This document shows positions 15,006 to 24,208 of a DNA stretch of 44,258 nucleotides, piece after piece. Each line of letters starts with the position of its first letter. The stretch's first letter is position 1. The notes below the pieces were generated by a model that was not told the DNA's origin, did not search any database, and saw only the letters and a list, made by a program, of their open reading frames with translations. The stretch covers positions 1 through 44,258 of the forward strand of contig DGDL01000039.1 in assembly GCA_002385415.1 (NCBI GenBank). Direction: 5' to 3'. Origin of the DNA: Clostridiales bacterium UBA3953 (GTDB lineage Bacteria > Bacillota > Clostridia > Oscillospirales > CAG-272). The position numbers and the translations under genes were made by a program.

Positions 15006-16214
15006 ATGGGAAAAGACCATATCGGAGTAGTGGATGTGCCTGAAGTATTATACGCTGAGATCCTGGCTTTCGGTATTATTGTACTGCTTTTGATTCTTTT
15101 TTCGATGAAACGGAACATGACCGTTCTGCTCGGCGAAAAGCTGTTTACCGCGCTGATTGTCGCGCACATCGCGGTGCTTGTTATTGACGGGCTGGCAAAT
15201 ATACCGCTCGGCTCCCCCCACCCTTACATGCAGCCGCTGCTTTACGCGACGAACACTGCGTATTATTTCAACATCGATGTTGTAATTTTTTTGTGGCTTG
15301 TATTTACCGATTACCGCATTTCCGCCGACGTTGCGGGGCTAAAGAAGCGAATGGCGCTGTATATATTGCCCTGCGCAGGGATATTGCTGCTGCTGATTGT
15401 CAACATATTAACCGGTTGGGTCTTCAGTATCGATAAGTCCAGCCAATTTGTGCGCGGTATCCTTTATGTGCCTTTCACGGCTGCCATATGGCTGACCGTC
15501 TTGATACCGTCGGTTATGGCGCTGCAGAGAGCGTCGCGCGCGTCGCTGAGCATTTTGCGCCGCGACTATTTAGTCGACGCGTTTTATTTAGTGCTCCCGT
15601 TGCTCGGCTGCATAATACAGACCATATTTGATTTATACCCGCTTGTGTGGATAATGTCGGTGTGCACTCTTTTGCTCAACTTCCTCGAGCTGCAGGGCAG
15701 ACAGATTTCGATAGACGCGCTGACAGGCGTCAACAACAGGCGTGCATTTAACCGCTATATAGAATCGTTCATAGAGAACGCGGGCAGAAAGTCGTCGCTG
15801 GTCTTGTTTTTAATCGACATCAACAACTTCAAGGAAATAAACGATACCTTTGGACACATGGCAGGCGACGAGGCGCTGGTCGCGTTTGCCAAAATCCTCA
15901 GAACAGTTTGCGGGCGCAGAAACTGTTTCCTCGCGCGCTATGGCGGCGACGAGTTTGCGATTATATGCACCGACGCGACCGAGGCGCAGCTTGATGCCTT
16001 TGTGGCCGACATCGAGCGCGAGGTCGAGGTCGAAAACGCCACGTCCGACCGTCCATACAAGCTGTCGTGCAGTATCGGGCGCGCGACCTGCACCGAATTC
16101 GACGCATCACAGATCGAACGCCTGATAATCAATGCCGACAAGAACATGTATAAAAAGAAAAACGAGTATAAAAACGCAGATAACGCCCGGTTTGAAGCAG
16201 TTTCCGGGCGATAA
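15006..16214 (+). CDS. Membrane diguanylate cyclase (GGDEF)
   Basis: This enzyme makes cyclic di-GMP from two GTP. The 402 residues have six or seven membrane helices (about 17-33, 45-63, 88-101, 117-137, 153-172, 190-226). A GGDEF domain follows (about 232-395) with the intact catalytic motif ARYGGDEFAII at 310-320 and the DALTGVNNRRAF entry. The product-inhibition I-site RxxD is absent (RRNC at that position). The start is uncertain: a promoter -10 abuts ATG 15006, and GGAG lies 9 bases before GTG 15036, which would shorten the protein by ten residues. Confidence 0.9.
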   Translation: MGKDHIGVVDVPEVLYAEILAFGIIVLLLILFSMKRNMTVLLGEKLFTALIVAHIAVLVIDGLANIPLGSPHPYMQPLLYATNTAYYFNIDVVIFLWLVFTDYRISADVAGLKKRMALYILPCAGILLLLIVNILTGWVFSIDKSSQFVRGILYVPFTAAIWLTVLIPSVMALQRASRASLSILRRDYLVDAFYLVLPLLGCIIQTIFDLYPLVWIMSVCTLLLNFLELQGRQISIDALTGVNNRRAFNRYIESFIENAGRKSSLVLFLIDINNFKEINDTFGHMAGDEALVAFAKILRTVCGRRNCFLARYGGDEFAIICTDATEAQLDAFVADIEREVEVENATSDRPYKLSCSIGRATCTEFDASQIERLIINADKNMYKKKNEYKNADNARFEAVSGR

Positions 16215-16219
16215 AAAAA

Positions 16220-16270
16220 CGGGTGCACAGGGCAAAATCATAAGCCCATGCGTACCCGCTTTTATTGTTT
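16220..16270 (+). terminator. Terminator of diguanylate cyclase gene
   Basis: CGGGT and ACCCG enclose GGGC and GCCC in a two-part stem (16220-16258). TTTTATTGTTTT follows. 16271-16466 shows no further gene. Confidence 0.65.
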
Positions 16271-16466
16271 TATGTCTGTGCATCGCTGCCGGCGTATGCT
16301 GCTGTTTTATCGGCTTGAGTTTGACGCCGCTCGCGGCCGATATGCCGGCTTACCGAGCCGCACATAATTTATTGACGCGTGTTTGCGTGCCGGCTAAAGT
16401 TGCTAAGCGGCATTCGGCGCAATCCGCTTGTGTTGCCCCTCCATATTGGCACCTTTCCGCCGCGCT

Positions 16467-17450
16467 TTATGAATGGACGGTGTGGGTGAAAAGATAGTCG
16501 CGCCAGCGCTCGCAATACAATTTCTTCATGTGCACGCCGTCTATACCCGCATCTTCGGGCAGCGCGCCGTTTTCGTCGACGACCGCCTCGGGAGTGTTGA
16601 TATAAAACACCTTCTCCTCGGCGCACATCTCCGCAATAAGCCGATTGAACAGCGCTATACGCTCATTATTGTAAATTTCATCGGTGTCCGACTTGGACTT
16701 CGAGACGGGGATGATAAGCTGAACATATATGTGCGCGTCGGGGTTGTGTTTGCGGATAAGCCCGATAAGCTGGCGATAGTAGCCAATGAACGCCTGTACG
16801 TTCGGCCAGCCCAGCTCGTTGATGCCCAGCATAATGTATATTTTGCCGAACACAGGCCCGTACTCGATGGCCTGCGCGACGGTCAGCGTTCCGTCTTCGC
16901 CGGTCTTGGCGTCGGACGGCACGTCAAACCCGTCGGGCGGGATGAAATGGTCGGTGAATGTGGTGCTCGCCAAAAGGCCCTTTGCAGAGTAAAACGTGGC
17001 GTTGTTGAGCCCGGCAAACATGCGGAACCCCTCGGTGCGCGAATCGCCGATGAAAAGCGCGTCGTCATAAAACGATTTGTCGACCGGCGGCGACTCGGGC
17101 ACCGGTTTTGTATAGTCATAGTCGGGCGGCACCGGTATAAAATGTCCGTCCGGACTGTCAGACGGCTCGGCACCTGTGTCACCTGTCACGTCGTCAGGGT
17201 CGGGCTCGGACGGCGTTTCAGCTGGGCGAGGGGACTCGGGCACAGATGTTTCGTGCGCCGAAGTTTCCGCGGCTTCGTCCGGCGATTTGGGGGTCTGGTG
17301 TTTGCCCAGCACCAGCATCAGTGAGGCAATAACGGAAAGTGATACTACAAGTGTAATTGAAACAGATGCGGCGGCAGTCAAAGCGATTTTGCGGCGTCTG
17401 TCTTTGCGTTTTTCAAGTATAAATTGTCTGATTTTGTCGTTTACTGGCAT
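16467..17450 (-). CDS. Membrane-anchored SGNH/GDSL hydrolase
   Basis: This 327-residue protein probably acts as an extracellular esterase or acyl hydrolase. A basic N-terminus (KRKDRRRK) precedes one membrane helix (about 22-48). A Pro/Ser/Glu/Asp-rich linker (52-125) places the SGNH domain away from the membrane. Block I is FIGDSRTEGF with Ser137, and block V has D304-x-x-H307 (AGIDGVHM). Block III is GINELG, with Glu where many members have Asp. No ribosome site is visible before the ATG. It is monocistronic with its own promoter. The substrate could be an acetylated glycan or peptidoglycan. Confidence 0.8.
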   Translation of the reverse strand: MPVNDKIRQFILEKRKDRRRKIALTAAASVSITLVVSLSVIASLMLVLGKHQTPKSPDEAAETSAHETSVPESPRPAETPSEPDPDDVTGDTGAEPSDSPDGHFIPVPPDYDYTKPVPESPPVDKSFYDDALFIGDSRTEGFRMFAGLNNATFYSAKGLLASTTFTDHFIPPDGFDVPSDAKTGEDGTLTVAQAIEYGPVFGKIYIMLGINELGWPNVQAFIGYYRQLIGLIRKHNPDAHIYVQLIIPVSKSKSDTDEIYNNERIALFNRLIAEMCAEEKVFYINTPEAVVDENGALPEDAGIDGVHMKKLYCERWRDYLFTHTVHS

Positions 17451-17512
17451 TTATGTATATGTAAAGCCGTGATTGCGGCGGATTAGTTTTATTGTAGTTA
17501 TAGTATAGATAT

Positions 17513-17541
17513 AGTATAAGCCATATTTTGCTTTTTTGCAA
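17513..17541 (-). promoter_or_regulatory. Promoter of SGNH hydrolase gene
   Basis: On the minus strand TTGCAA (17536-17541), 17 bases and TATACT (17513-17518) face the hydrolase gene. A second AGTATA lies at 17502-17507. The stretch 17542-17650 holds nothing I can name. Confidence 0.65.
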
Positions 17542-17651
17542 CGGGGATTTATACAAATTTATATATAATTGCAGGTTTTATTGGTGCAAATGGTTGCAGG
17601 GGTGCCAGCACATAGGCGCATCTAATGCATGGTGCAAACTTTGCGGTGACA

Positions 17652-17686
17652 GCCCAAAAAGAAAACCGCACAGATGATTTGTGCGG
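17652..17686 (-). terminator. Intrinsic terminator of histidine phosphatase gene
   Basis: On the minus strand CCGCACA pairs with TGTGCGG over a 7-base loop. TTTTCTTTTT follows. It lies just beyond the symmetric family hairpin. Confidence 0.85.
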
Positions 17687-17688
17687 AC

Positions 17689-17720
17689 GAGGGGGAGCTT
17701 TTTCCGAAAAGCTCCCCCTC
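17689..17720. repeat. Dispersed 3'-end hairpin, copy E (after phosphatase gene)
   Basis: GAGGGGGAGCTTTT and AAAAGCTCCCCCTC form a near-perfect stem 34 bases past the minus-strand stop. A normal terminator follows it, so this element is not needed simply to end transcription. Confidence 0.88.
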
Positions 17721-17754
17721 AAAATCGCATTTTTCGCTCTCGTTTATGCCGGCC

Positions 17755-18465
17755 TCACCCGCGGTATGTAAGCCCGATAGGGGCAAGGTGGCTTGTGTCC
17801 CCCACCGAGAAGATTTTGGTTTGGGCAAAGCCGCCGCCTATATCCGTAAACAAAATCGTCGAGACCGATGTCGGCATCACCCGGAACATCTGCCACGCCA
17901 ACGGCGGCGATATATGCGCAAGCCGCGACAGCAGCAGGATACACAATCCCATGTGACAGAACAGCGCAATATTCGCGTTGCGGTCGGCATCTTGGTCCAC
18001 CTCATAGATTATCCCCCGCCGCCGGTACCCGTTTTCGGCGAGCAGCTCGTCGAGGCCCCGGTAAACCTTGTCCACACCCTCGCCCACGCGCCCCTTCTTA
18101 TACATCTCATGCTCGCGCCAGCGCACAGGGTCGCTCAACTCGGTTTGATGGATCATAAAATACCGCGGGTCAATGTCCCAACAGCAGCTCGGTCGGTCGG
18201 ATTCGGCCAGCCCATGCGATGCCAGCGGCTGAGTCACACCGTATGGAAACTCCTGCATCCAGTCCCGTATCTCACACGCAAGCCCCGTCGCTTCTAAAAA
18301 CGGTGCCGCGGTCGCCCTCGCACGCCCCAGCGGCGAGCAGTACACACGCGTGATATTCTCGCCGAGCAGCCGCTCGCACAGCAGCGCCGCTTCCCGCCGC
18401 CCGCGCTCGGTCAAAGAATCAATCGAATAGTCAGGATCGCCGTGCCTGATGATAAACAGCTTCAT
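17755..18465 (-). CDS. Histidine phosphatase (phosphoglycerate mutase-like)
   Basis: This 236-residue cytoplasmic protein of the histidine phosphatase superfamily has phospho-acceptor H8 in FIIRHGDPDY, the second basic site in CSPLGRARATA and the second catalytic His in LFCHMGLC. The middle region (about 75-150, MQEFPYGVTQPL to YRGLDELLAENGY) is longer than in the simplest members. The C-terminus is well formed. The physiological substrate cannot be told from the sequence. AAGGA lies 9 bases before the ATG. It is divergent from addA, with promoters almost touching. Confidence 0.88.
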   Translation of the reverse strand: MKLFIIRHGDPDYSIDSLTERGRREAALLCERLLGENITRVYCSPLGRARATAAPFLEATGLACEIRDWMQEFPYGVTQPLASHGLAESDRPSCCWDIDPRYFMIHQTELSDPVRWREHEMYKKGRVGEGVDKVYRGLDELLAENGYRRRGIIYEVDQDADRNANIALFCHMGLCILLLSRLAHISPPLAWQMFRVMPTSVSTILFTDIGGGFAQTKIFSVGDTSHLAPIGLTYRG

Positions 18466-18504
18466 TTCTCACTGTCCTTTTTCGAGTAGTAGTAGTTACC
18501 CGGC

Positions 18505-18533
18505 ATTATAACATACCTGTCTCCGGGGGTCAA
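18505..18533 (-). promoter_or_regulatory. Promoter of histidine phosphatase gene
   Basis: On the minus strand TTGACC (18528-18533), 17 bases and TATAAT (18505-18510), with extended TG-T. Its -35 lies only 9 bases from the -35 of the divergent addA promoter. Confidence 0.8.
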
Positions 18534-18542
18534 CGCCCGCAG

Positions 18543-18572
18543 TTGACAAAATATCCGCCGATAGGCTATAAT
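18543..18572 (+). promoter_or_regulatory. addA promoter
   Basis: TTGACA (18543-18548), an 18-base spacer and TATAAT (18567-18572). This places transcription start near 18579, so translation cannot begin at the upstream TTG in frame at 18543. Confidence 0.8.
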
Positions 18573-18605
18573 TGTATCACTATTTCAAGCAGCGGAGGCG
18601 GTTTT

Positions 18606-21600
18606 GTGGCAGAACGCAACTGGACGCGCGAGCAGATTGAGGCCATCACCTGCAGCGCAAATGACATACTTGTCTCGGCGGGCGCCGGCTCGGGCAAAAC
18701 CGCGGTGCTCACCGAACGCATCATCCGCCGGCTGTGCGACGAGTCTAACCCCGTCGACATCACGCGCATGCTAATAGTCACGTTCACCAACGCCGCGACC
18801 GAGGAGCTTCGGGACAGGGTCGCCGTCGCACTGCGCGCCCGGCTCGCCGCCGAGCCGGAGAACAGGCGGCTCCGCAGACAGCTTATGCTGCTCCCATCGG
18901 CTCACATCTACACCATCTCGTCGTTCTGCCTTGGCATTGTCCGCGCAAACCTCTCTGCTCTTGGACTGCCTGCCGGCCTGCGTGTCTGTGACGAGCCCGA
19001 GTCCGAACTGCTCGCCGCCGAGGTGATGGAACAGGTCATCGACGGTTTTTACGAGGGCATTTTCGACTGTCCCGTCGATTTCGGCGAATTTTGCGATGCC
19101 TTTGTCTCCGACCGCGACGACAGGCTCGCCGTACTGCTGCTTGACCTTTACAAAAAGCTGCGCGAGTATATAGCCGGCGTAGAGCTGCTTTTGAATAATG
19201 CCGAAACCCTCCGCGCCGCAGCTGAGGGCGACACCGACTTTATGACCACGCCTTGGGGCCGCTCGATAGCAAGCGAGCTGCGTACCCAGCTCGGCTACTA
19301 CATCGCCGTGCTCGGGCGCGCGCTCGACATGTTTGCAGCCGACGAAAAACTCACCAATGCCTACTACAATCAGTTCGCAAATGACCTCAAGTTTGCAAAA
19401 CAGCTCGATTTGATGCTTGCCGGCGGTGCCGATTATGCCACGCTGCGTGAGCATGTCGGCGGTTACCAAAACCAGCGGCTGGGCTCGCTGCGCAACTATG
19501 AGAAAACGCCGGAACTCGAGCTGTACAGGAAAGTCCGCAGCGACTTTGCCTCCAGCACCGGATTTGTTAGGAAAATATACGCAAAGTATTTTTCGATAGA
19601 GCCAGAGCTGCTACGTGGTGTACTTTCCGACTGCGCCCGCCAGTGCGAGACATTCTACGCGGTGCTCTCGGTGTTCGAACAGCGCTTTTTAGCCGAAAAG
19701 CGCCGCCGCGCGATTGTTGATTTCAATGACCTCGAACGCTTTGCATATCGACTGCTTTGCACCGACGACGGCAGCATCTCAGATACGGCAGCCGCCGTTG
19801 CGGCCGAGTATGACGAGCTTTACATAGACGAGTATCAGGACACAAACGAGCTGGAGGACAAAATTTTCGCCGCGCTCGCAAAGGCAAGCGCAACCGGCCA
19901 ACCGTCCGACCGAACCCGGTTTATGGTCGGCGACGTCAAGCAGAGCATCTATGGCTTTCGCGGTGCCGAACCCTCGCTTTTTGCCTCCTACCGCAGCGAC
20001 CCGGCTGTAAAAACCCTCTTTTTACGCACAAATTTCCGCTGTGACCGCGCGATTATTGACTTTGCCAACCGCATTTCGGAGCATATATTCACCGGAACGG
20101 GCAGCGAGGTCGAATTCGGCGAGGGGGACAAGCTGCATTTCGGCAAACCCTCGGGTTCAAAAGACTATCCTGTCCGCGTCCTCATTTTCGACAGCGCAAA
20201 GGATGACGAGGAAACGGGCGAAAAGGAAACCCACACCGACGACGACGACGAGGGTATCGAGATAGGCGAGCCGATAGAGATGCTCGCCGAGCAAAAAGAA
20301 TACGGCGAGCCCGAGTTTGTCGCCGACGAGATAGCAAGGCTGATTGAGTCGGGCGAATACAAGCCCGGCGATATTGCGATACTGCTCCGCAGCACCGAAA
20401 GCCGCGCCGTAGTGTACGAGCGTGCACTGCGCGCCCGCGGCATCGGCTCGGTCGGCGGTGCCGCCGACTTTTTCGAGCGGCCGGAGGTGTCGGCCATGAT
20501 GTGTATATTGTGCAGTGTAAACAACCCGTCGCGCGATATCTACCTCGCCGGCGCGCTGCGCAGCCCGTTTTTCGGCTTTGAGCTGGACGACCTTGTCCGC
20601 ATCCGCCGCTTTATGCCGCCGCCCGGCGACGAGCTGCCGTTCTATTTCGGTGGCGACGCAGAGGACGGCTTCGGCGACGGCGACACTCCGGATATCGGCG
20701 TGCCGGGTGAGGATACTGTAGCGGACTGGGAGGGTAAAGCGGGCAGCACCGCTGCAGTCGGAGACGCCGAAACCGGCATGTATTCGGCCGGCACGATTGA
20801 AAGCGACCCGGAGGGCGGGGCAGAACTTCGCGAAGGCACGGGTGCCGACGAAAACGGGGGCGGGACCCCTCCCGACGCCAAAGCCGCTTCTCTTTACGAG
20901 GCGCTCGTGCATTATACCAAGACCACAGGATTTGAAAAGGGCAGGCGTTTCCTCGAAAAACTGGCGCTTTACCGCAAATATGCCGAGGCCAACCCCGCCG
21001 ACCGCGTAGTGCGCTTTATCTACCGCGACATCGGCGCTCATGCCTTCGCTGCGGGCGGCGGCGACCCCGCAGAGGTAACGGCGCGGCGTCGCAACCTCAT
21101 GCGGCTTTATGAGCTTGCGCGCACGTTTGAGCACGGTCAGTTCCGCGGGCTCGGCAGCTTTATAGAATATATTGAGGGGCTGCTCGAAAGCGGCCGCATG
21201 CAAACCCCGCCGCCCAATGCGACCGAGCCGGGCGTGAAAATCATGAGCATCCACAAATCGAAGGGGCTTGAGTTTCCGGTCGTCTTTCTTTGCGACTGCG
21301 CCCGCAGATTTAATATAAAAGATACACAGAAACCGGTCCTGTTCGACTCGAAGCTGGGCGCATCTGCAAAACTGGGTGACGCCTCGGGCTTCGGCAGCAT
21401 AGACACGCCGGTTCGCACCGCAACGGCGCTTCGCATCACGCGCCGCATCAGGCATGAGGAAATGCGTGCGCTATATGTCGCCATAACGCGCGCAAAAGAG
21501 CGGCTGTATGTCACCGCGACGCTAAACGAACCCGCAAAACTGCTGGACAAAGCCGAGATAGCCGCAAAACACCTGCCCGCAGACGCGCGCGCCGCCGAGG

Positions 21601-22826
21601 TCATGGGCGCATCAAACTTCATTAGCTGGATAGCCGGCGCGCTGGGCGGCAGAGACAACGACTATACAAAACTTGAGATTTTCGACGCATCCGCCGACTT
21701 ACCCGAGCGGCACGCTGTCGGGCAAGCGAAGCCGGCAGCCGCTCCGGACGGTGATGCAGACAACGTACAGGAGCAGATGACTTCCGACGGCAGCGATGCA
21801 ACCGAAACAGCGGAGCGGCATTTGCCCGGGACAGCCGGACTTGCGGACGTGCCTTTGACCGCCGAACCTGCATTTGACGGGCAGGTGCCGTATGCTCAAG
21901 ACGAGTCCGCAATCGCGCCTTTATCAGGCGAAGCCGAAAGCAGGCCGACCGCAGCCGGCTCCTCCATTGACGGTCAGGTGCCGCCCGATGACGGCAAGGT
22001 TGAAAAATACAAGGCGATTTTCGAGCGTCGGCTGTCGTTTTCCTATCGCTGGAAACCGCTTGAAAAGCTGCCGGCAAAGCTGTCGGTCTCTGACCTTTAC
22101 CCCTCGATACTCGACGAGGGCGAGGGCGACGGTACGCTCGACCTCTCGGATACATCCGCGCTCTACGAGCTTGCACCCGAGCTGGCGGACATCGCGGTGG
22201 GCGGGGAAGCCGGCGGACAGCCCGCGGGCAGCAAATTCGGACCGCCGCGTTTCCTATCGGACGACCCCGAGCCGGTCGCTGCCGCCGAGCGCGGCACTGC
22301 GACGCACATATTCATGCAGTTCTGCGACTTCGATTACGTCGAGGGGTACGGAGTGGAGGCCGAGCTTGAGCGGCTGGTTGCGGGCCGCTTTATGACGGCG
22401 ACGCACGCGGAGCTTGTGGACGTGAGGGAGATTGAGCGGTTTTTCCGCAGCCCGCTTTATGCCGACATGCGCGCGGCGAAATCGCTGTACCGCGAGGTGC
22501 GGTTCAACGTGCGGCTACCCGCGTCCGAGTTCACACAGGACGAAAACCTGCAAAAACTGCTTGCCGGCGAGCTTGTGCTCGTGCAGGGCGTCATTGACTG
22601 CTACTATGAAACAAAGGATGGCAGGCTGAGGCTTGTCGACTATAAAACCGACTACATACCGCGCGAGCTGCGCACCGATATACGCAAGGCGGAGCAGCTA
22701 TTAGTAAATCGCCATGCGCGTCAGCTCGGCTACTATGCCCGGGCAATCGAAAAGCTGACCGGGCGGCAGGTCGAGCGCAGCATTATATACTCGTTTGCGC
22801 TCGGCAAACCTATATACATTAACTGA
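18606..22826 (+). CDS. addA: ATP-dependent helicase/nuclease subunit A (AddA)
   Basis: AddA, with AddB, resects double-strand breaks and loads RecA (the RecBCD equivalent). The start is GTG 18606, with GGAGG 7 bases upstream and the promoter just before it, giving 1406 residues. Visible parts are Walker A AGAGSGKT (25-32), the UvrD-type motif LYIDEYQDTNE (near 407), GDVKQSIYGFRGAEPS, ALYVAITRAKERLYV and the C-terminal nuclease motif (GVIDCYY, then VDYKTD near 1344-1349). Two low-complexity acidic or disordered stretches lie at about 678-758 and 1035-1132, longer than I expect for the family. addB is not adjacent. A DUF1015 gene follows. Confidence 0.95.
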   Translation: MAERNWTREQIEAITCSANDILVSAGAGSGKTAVLTERIIRRLCDESNPVDITRMLIVTFTNAATEELRDRVAVALRARLAAEPENRRLRRQLMLLPSAHIYTISSFCLGIVRANLSALGLPAGLRVCDEPESELLAAEVMEQVIDGFYEGIFDCPVDFGEFCDAFVSDRDDRLAVLLLDLYKKLREYIAGVELLLNNAETLRAAAEGDTDFMTTPWGRSIASELRTQLGYYIAVLGRALDMFAADEKLTNAYYNQFANDLKFAKQLDLMLAGGADYATLREHVGGYQNQRLGSLRNYEKTPELELYRKVRSDFASSTGFVRKIYAKYFSIEPELLRGVLSDCARQCETFYAVLSVFEQRFLAEKRRRAIVDFNDLERFAYRLLCTDDGSISDTAAAVAAEYDELYIDEYQDTNELEDKIFAALAKASATGQPSDRTRFMVGDVKQSIYGFRGAEPSLFASYRSDPAVKTLFLRTNFRCDRAIIDFANRISEHIFTGTGSEVEFGEGDKLHFGKPSGSKDYPVRVLIFDSAKDDEETGEKETHTDDDDEGIEIGEPIEMLAEQKEYGEPEFVADEIARLIESGEYKPGDIAILLRSTESRAVVYERALRARGIGSVGGAADFFERPEVSAMMCILCSVNNPSRDIYLAGALRSPFFGFELDDLVRIRRFMPPPGDELPFYFGGDAEDGFGDGDTPDIGVPGEDTVADWEGKAGSTAAVGDAETGMYSAGTIESDPEGGAELREGTGADENGGGTPPDAKAASLYEALVHYTKTTGFEKGRRFLEKLALYRKYAEANPADRVVRFIYRDIGAHAFAAGGGDPAEVTARRRNLMRLYELARTFEHGQFRGLGSFIEYIEGLLESGRMQTPPPNATEPGVKIMSIHKSKGLEFPVVFLCDCARRFNIKDTQKPVLFDSKLGASAKLGDASGFGSIDTPVRTATALRITRRIRHEEMRALYVAITRAKERLYVTATLNEPAKLLDKAEIAAKHLPADARAAEVMGASNFISWIAGALGGRDNDYTKLEIFDASADLPERHAVGQAKPAAAPDGDADNVQEQMTSDGSDATETAERHLPGTAGLADVPLTAEPAFDGQVPYAQDESAIAPLSGEAESRPTAAGSSIDGQVPPDDGKVEKYKAIFERRLSFSYRWKPLEKLPAKLSVSDLYPSILDEGEGDGTLDLSDTSALYELAPELADIAVGGEAGGQPAGSKFGPPRFLSDDPEPVAAAERGTATHIFMQFCDFDYVEGYGVEAELERLVAGRFMTATHAELVDVREIERFFRSPLYADMRAAKSLYREVRFNVRLPASEFTQDENLQKLLAGELVLVQGVIDCYYETKDGRLRLVDYKTDYIPRELRTDIRKAEQLLVNRHARQLGYYARAIEKLTGRQVERSIIYSFALGKPIYIN

Positions 22827-22839
22827 AACGGAGAATACC

Positions 22840-24042
22840 ATGCCCATAGAAACCGCATTTGTGCCCGCCGATATACTGCTTCCGAAGGCTGGGTTTGAAA
22901 AATGGTCGTGCGTCGCGTGCGACCAGTACACCTCCGAGCCGGAATACTGGCAGGCAGTGGAGGAACTCGTCGGCGACGCGCCGTCGGCGTACAGGCTTAT
23001 TTTGCCGGAGGCGTTTCTCGATTCGTCCGACGTCGAGGCGCGCATCGGCTCAATTTGCAAGACAATGCAAAATTACATCGACGACGGCGTTTTCGCCGAA
23101 TACAAAGACGCCTATGTCTATGTCGAGCGGACTATGCCGGGCGGAGGCGTGCGCCGCGGGCTGGTCGGCTGTCTCGACCTTGAAGAATACGACTATACCG
23201 CCGAATCGCGCTCGCTTGTGCGCGCGACCGAGGGCACTGTGCTGTCGCGCATTCCGCCGCGCGTGCGGATACGCGAAAATGCGCCGCTTGAGCTGCCGCA
23301 CATCATGGTGCTGATAAACGACCCCGGCCGCACGGTTATCGAGCCGCTTGAGAGCCGGCGTGGCGAAACGCTATACGATTTCGAGCTTATGATGGGAGGC
23401 GGGCATCTGCGAGGCTGGCTCGTCGACCGGTCGGCATACGGCGATATATCCCGCGCGATATCGGCGCTGGCAAAAGGCGAGTGCCCGCTTGTTTTCGCGA
23501 TGGGCGACGGCAACCACTCACTTGCGACGGCAAAAGCCTGCTATGAGGCTGAAAAAGCGCAGACGGGTCGCTCCGACCTGCCCTCGCGCTATGCGCTTGT
23601 GGAGCTTGTCAACATCCACGACGAGGCGCTGGTGTTTGAGCCTATCTACCGCGTGATATTCGGCGTCGACCCGAAAGAGGTGGAGACGGCGCTGCGAGAC
23701 ACTTTCAGTTTTGCGGGCGAGGCGAACGTAGAGTTTGTCACGCAGGCAGGCGGAGGCAGCTTTTATGCGCCCGGGCTTGTGTGCGGCACTGTGCAGGAGT
23801 TTATCGACGGCTACATTGCCACCCGTCCCGACGCGACGGTCGATTATATCCATGGCGAGGACGTTGTGCGACGGCTGTGCGCCGAGCGTGCGGACACCGT
23901 CGGGTTCATATTCGACGGGATAGGGAAAAGCGAGCTGTTCGAGTATGTCGAGTCGCGTGGGCCGCTGCCGCGCAAGACCTTTTCAATGGGCGAGGCGGCC
24001 GGCAAGCGCTATTATACAGAGGCGAGACGGATAAAGCTATAA
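22840..24042 (+). CDS. DUF1015 family protein
   Basis: This 400-residue cytoplasmic protein belongs to DUF1015, a conserved family without a well-established function. The typical blocks are visible: ACDQYTSEPEYW near 26-37, RRGETLYDFELMMGGGHLRGW, FAMGDGNHSLATAKACYE and a C-terminal FDGIGKSELFEYVE. The start is ATG 22840, where CGGAG lies 6 bases upstream. It begins 13 bases after addA and is probably cotranscribed with it. A family hairpin follows the stop. Confidence 0.88.
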   Translation: MPIETAFVPADILLPKAGFEKWSCVACDQYTSEPEYWQAVEELVGDAPSAYRLILPEAFLDSSDVEARIGSICKTMQNYIDDGVFAEYKDAYVYVERTMPGGGVRRGLVGCLDLEEYDYTAESRSLVRATEGTVLSRIPPRVRIRENAPLELPHIMVLINDPGRTVIEPLESRRGETLYDFELMMGGGHLRGWLVDRSAYGDISRAISALAKGECPLVFAMGDGNHSLATAKACYEAEKAQTGRSDLPSRYALVELVNIHDEALVFEPIYRVIFGVDPKEVETALRDTFSFAGEANVEFVTQAGGGSFYAPGLVCGTVQEFIDGYIATRPDATVDYIHGEDVVRRLCAERADTVGFIFDGIGKSELFEYVESRGPLPRKTFSMGEAAGKRYYTEARRIKL

Positions 24043-24052
24043 TTTGCGATTT

Positions 24053-24083
24053 GCGGGGGAGCTTTTCCAAAAAGCTCCCCCGC
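24053..24083. repeat. Dispersed 3'-end hairpin, copy F (after DUF1015 gene)
   Basis: GCGGGGGAGCTTTT and AAAAGCTCCCCCGC pair perfectly over a 3-base loop, 10 bases past the stop. The tail (GTTTATATCC) is only weakly T-rich. Confidence 0.88.
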
Positions 24084-24143
24084 GTTTATATCCCCGGCGT
24101 CCACAGAACGCATAGAACACCCTGTTCTCGCGTCGCAAAAGCA

Positions 24144-24188
24144 CAAAAAAAACCGCCGGCCCGGGCGCGATACCCGAAACAGGCGGCT
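24144..24188 (-). terminator. Terminator of the minus-strand oxidoreductase operon
   Basis: On the minus strand AAGCCGCC pairs with GGCGG(T), enclosing an inner CGGGTA...CCCG stem. A run of seven T follows. It is 21 bases past the stop of the last operon gene. Confidence 0.75.
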
Positions 24189-24208
24189 TAAATACTGGTG
24201 TTTAGAGT

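Noticed and set aside
16473..17324. 283-codon plus-strand frame
   Set aside because: Antisense shadow of the SGNH hydrolase gene, which has intact active-site motifs.
18543..18605. Upstream TTG start for addA
   Set aside because: It lies on the promoter -35; GTG 18606 has an ideal ribosome site and begins the conserved sequence.
20157..21455. 432-codon minus-strand frame inside addA
   Set aside because: Shadow frame produced by the high GC content; addA is complete on the other strand.
2387..24083. Calling the GGGGGAGC hairpins ordinary Rho-independent terminators
   Set aside because: No T-tract follows the stem in most copies, and one copy is followed by a standard terminator.
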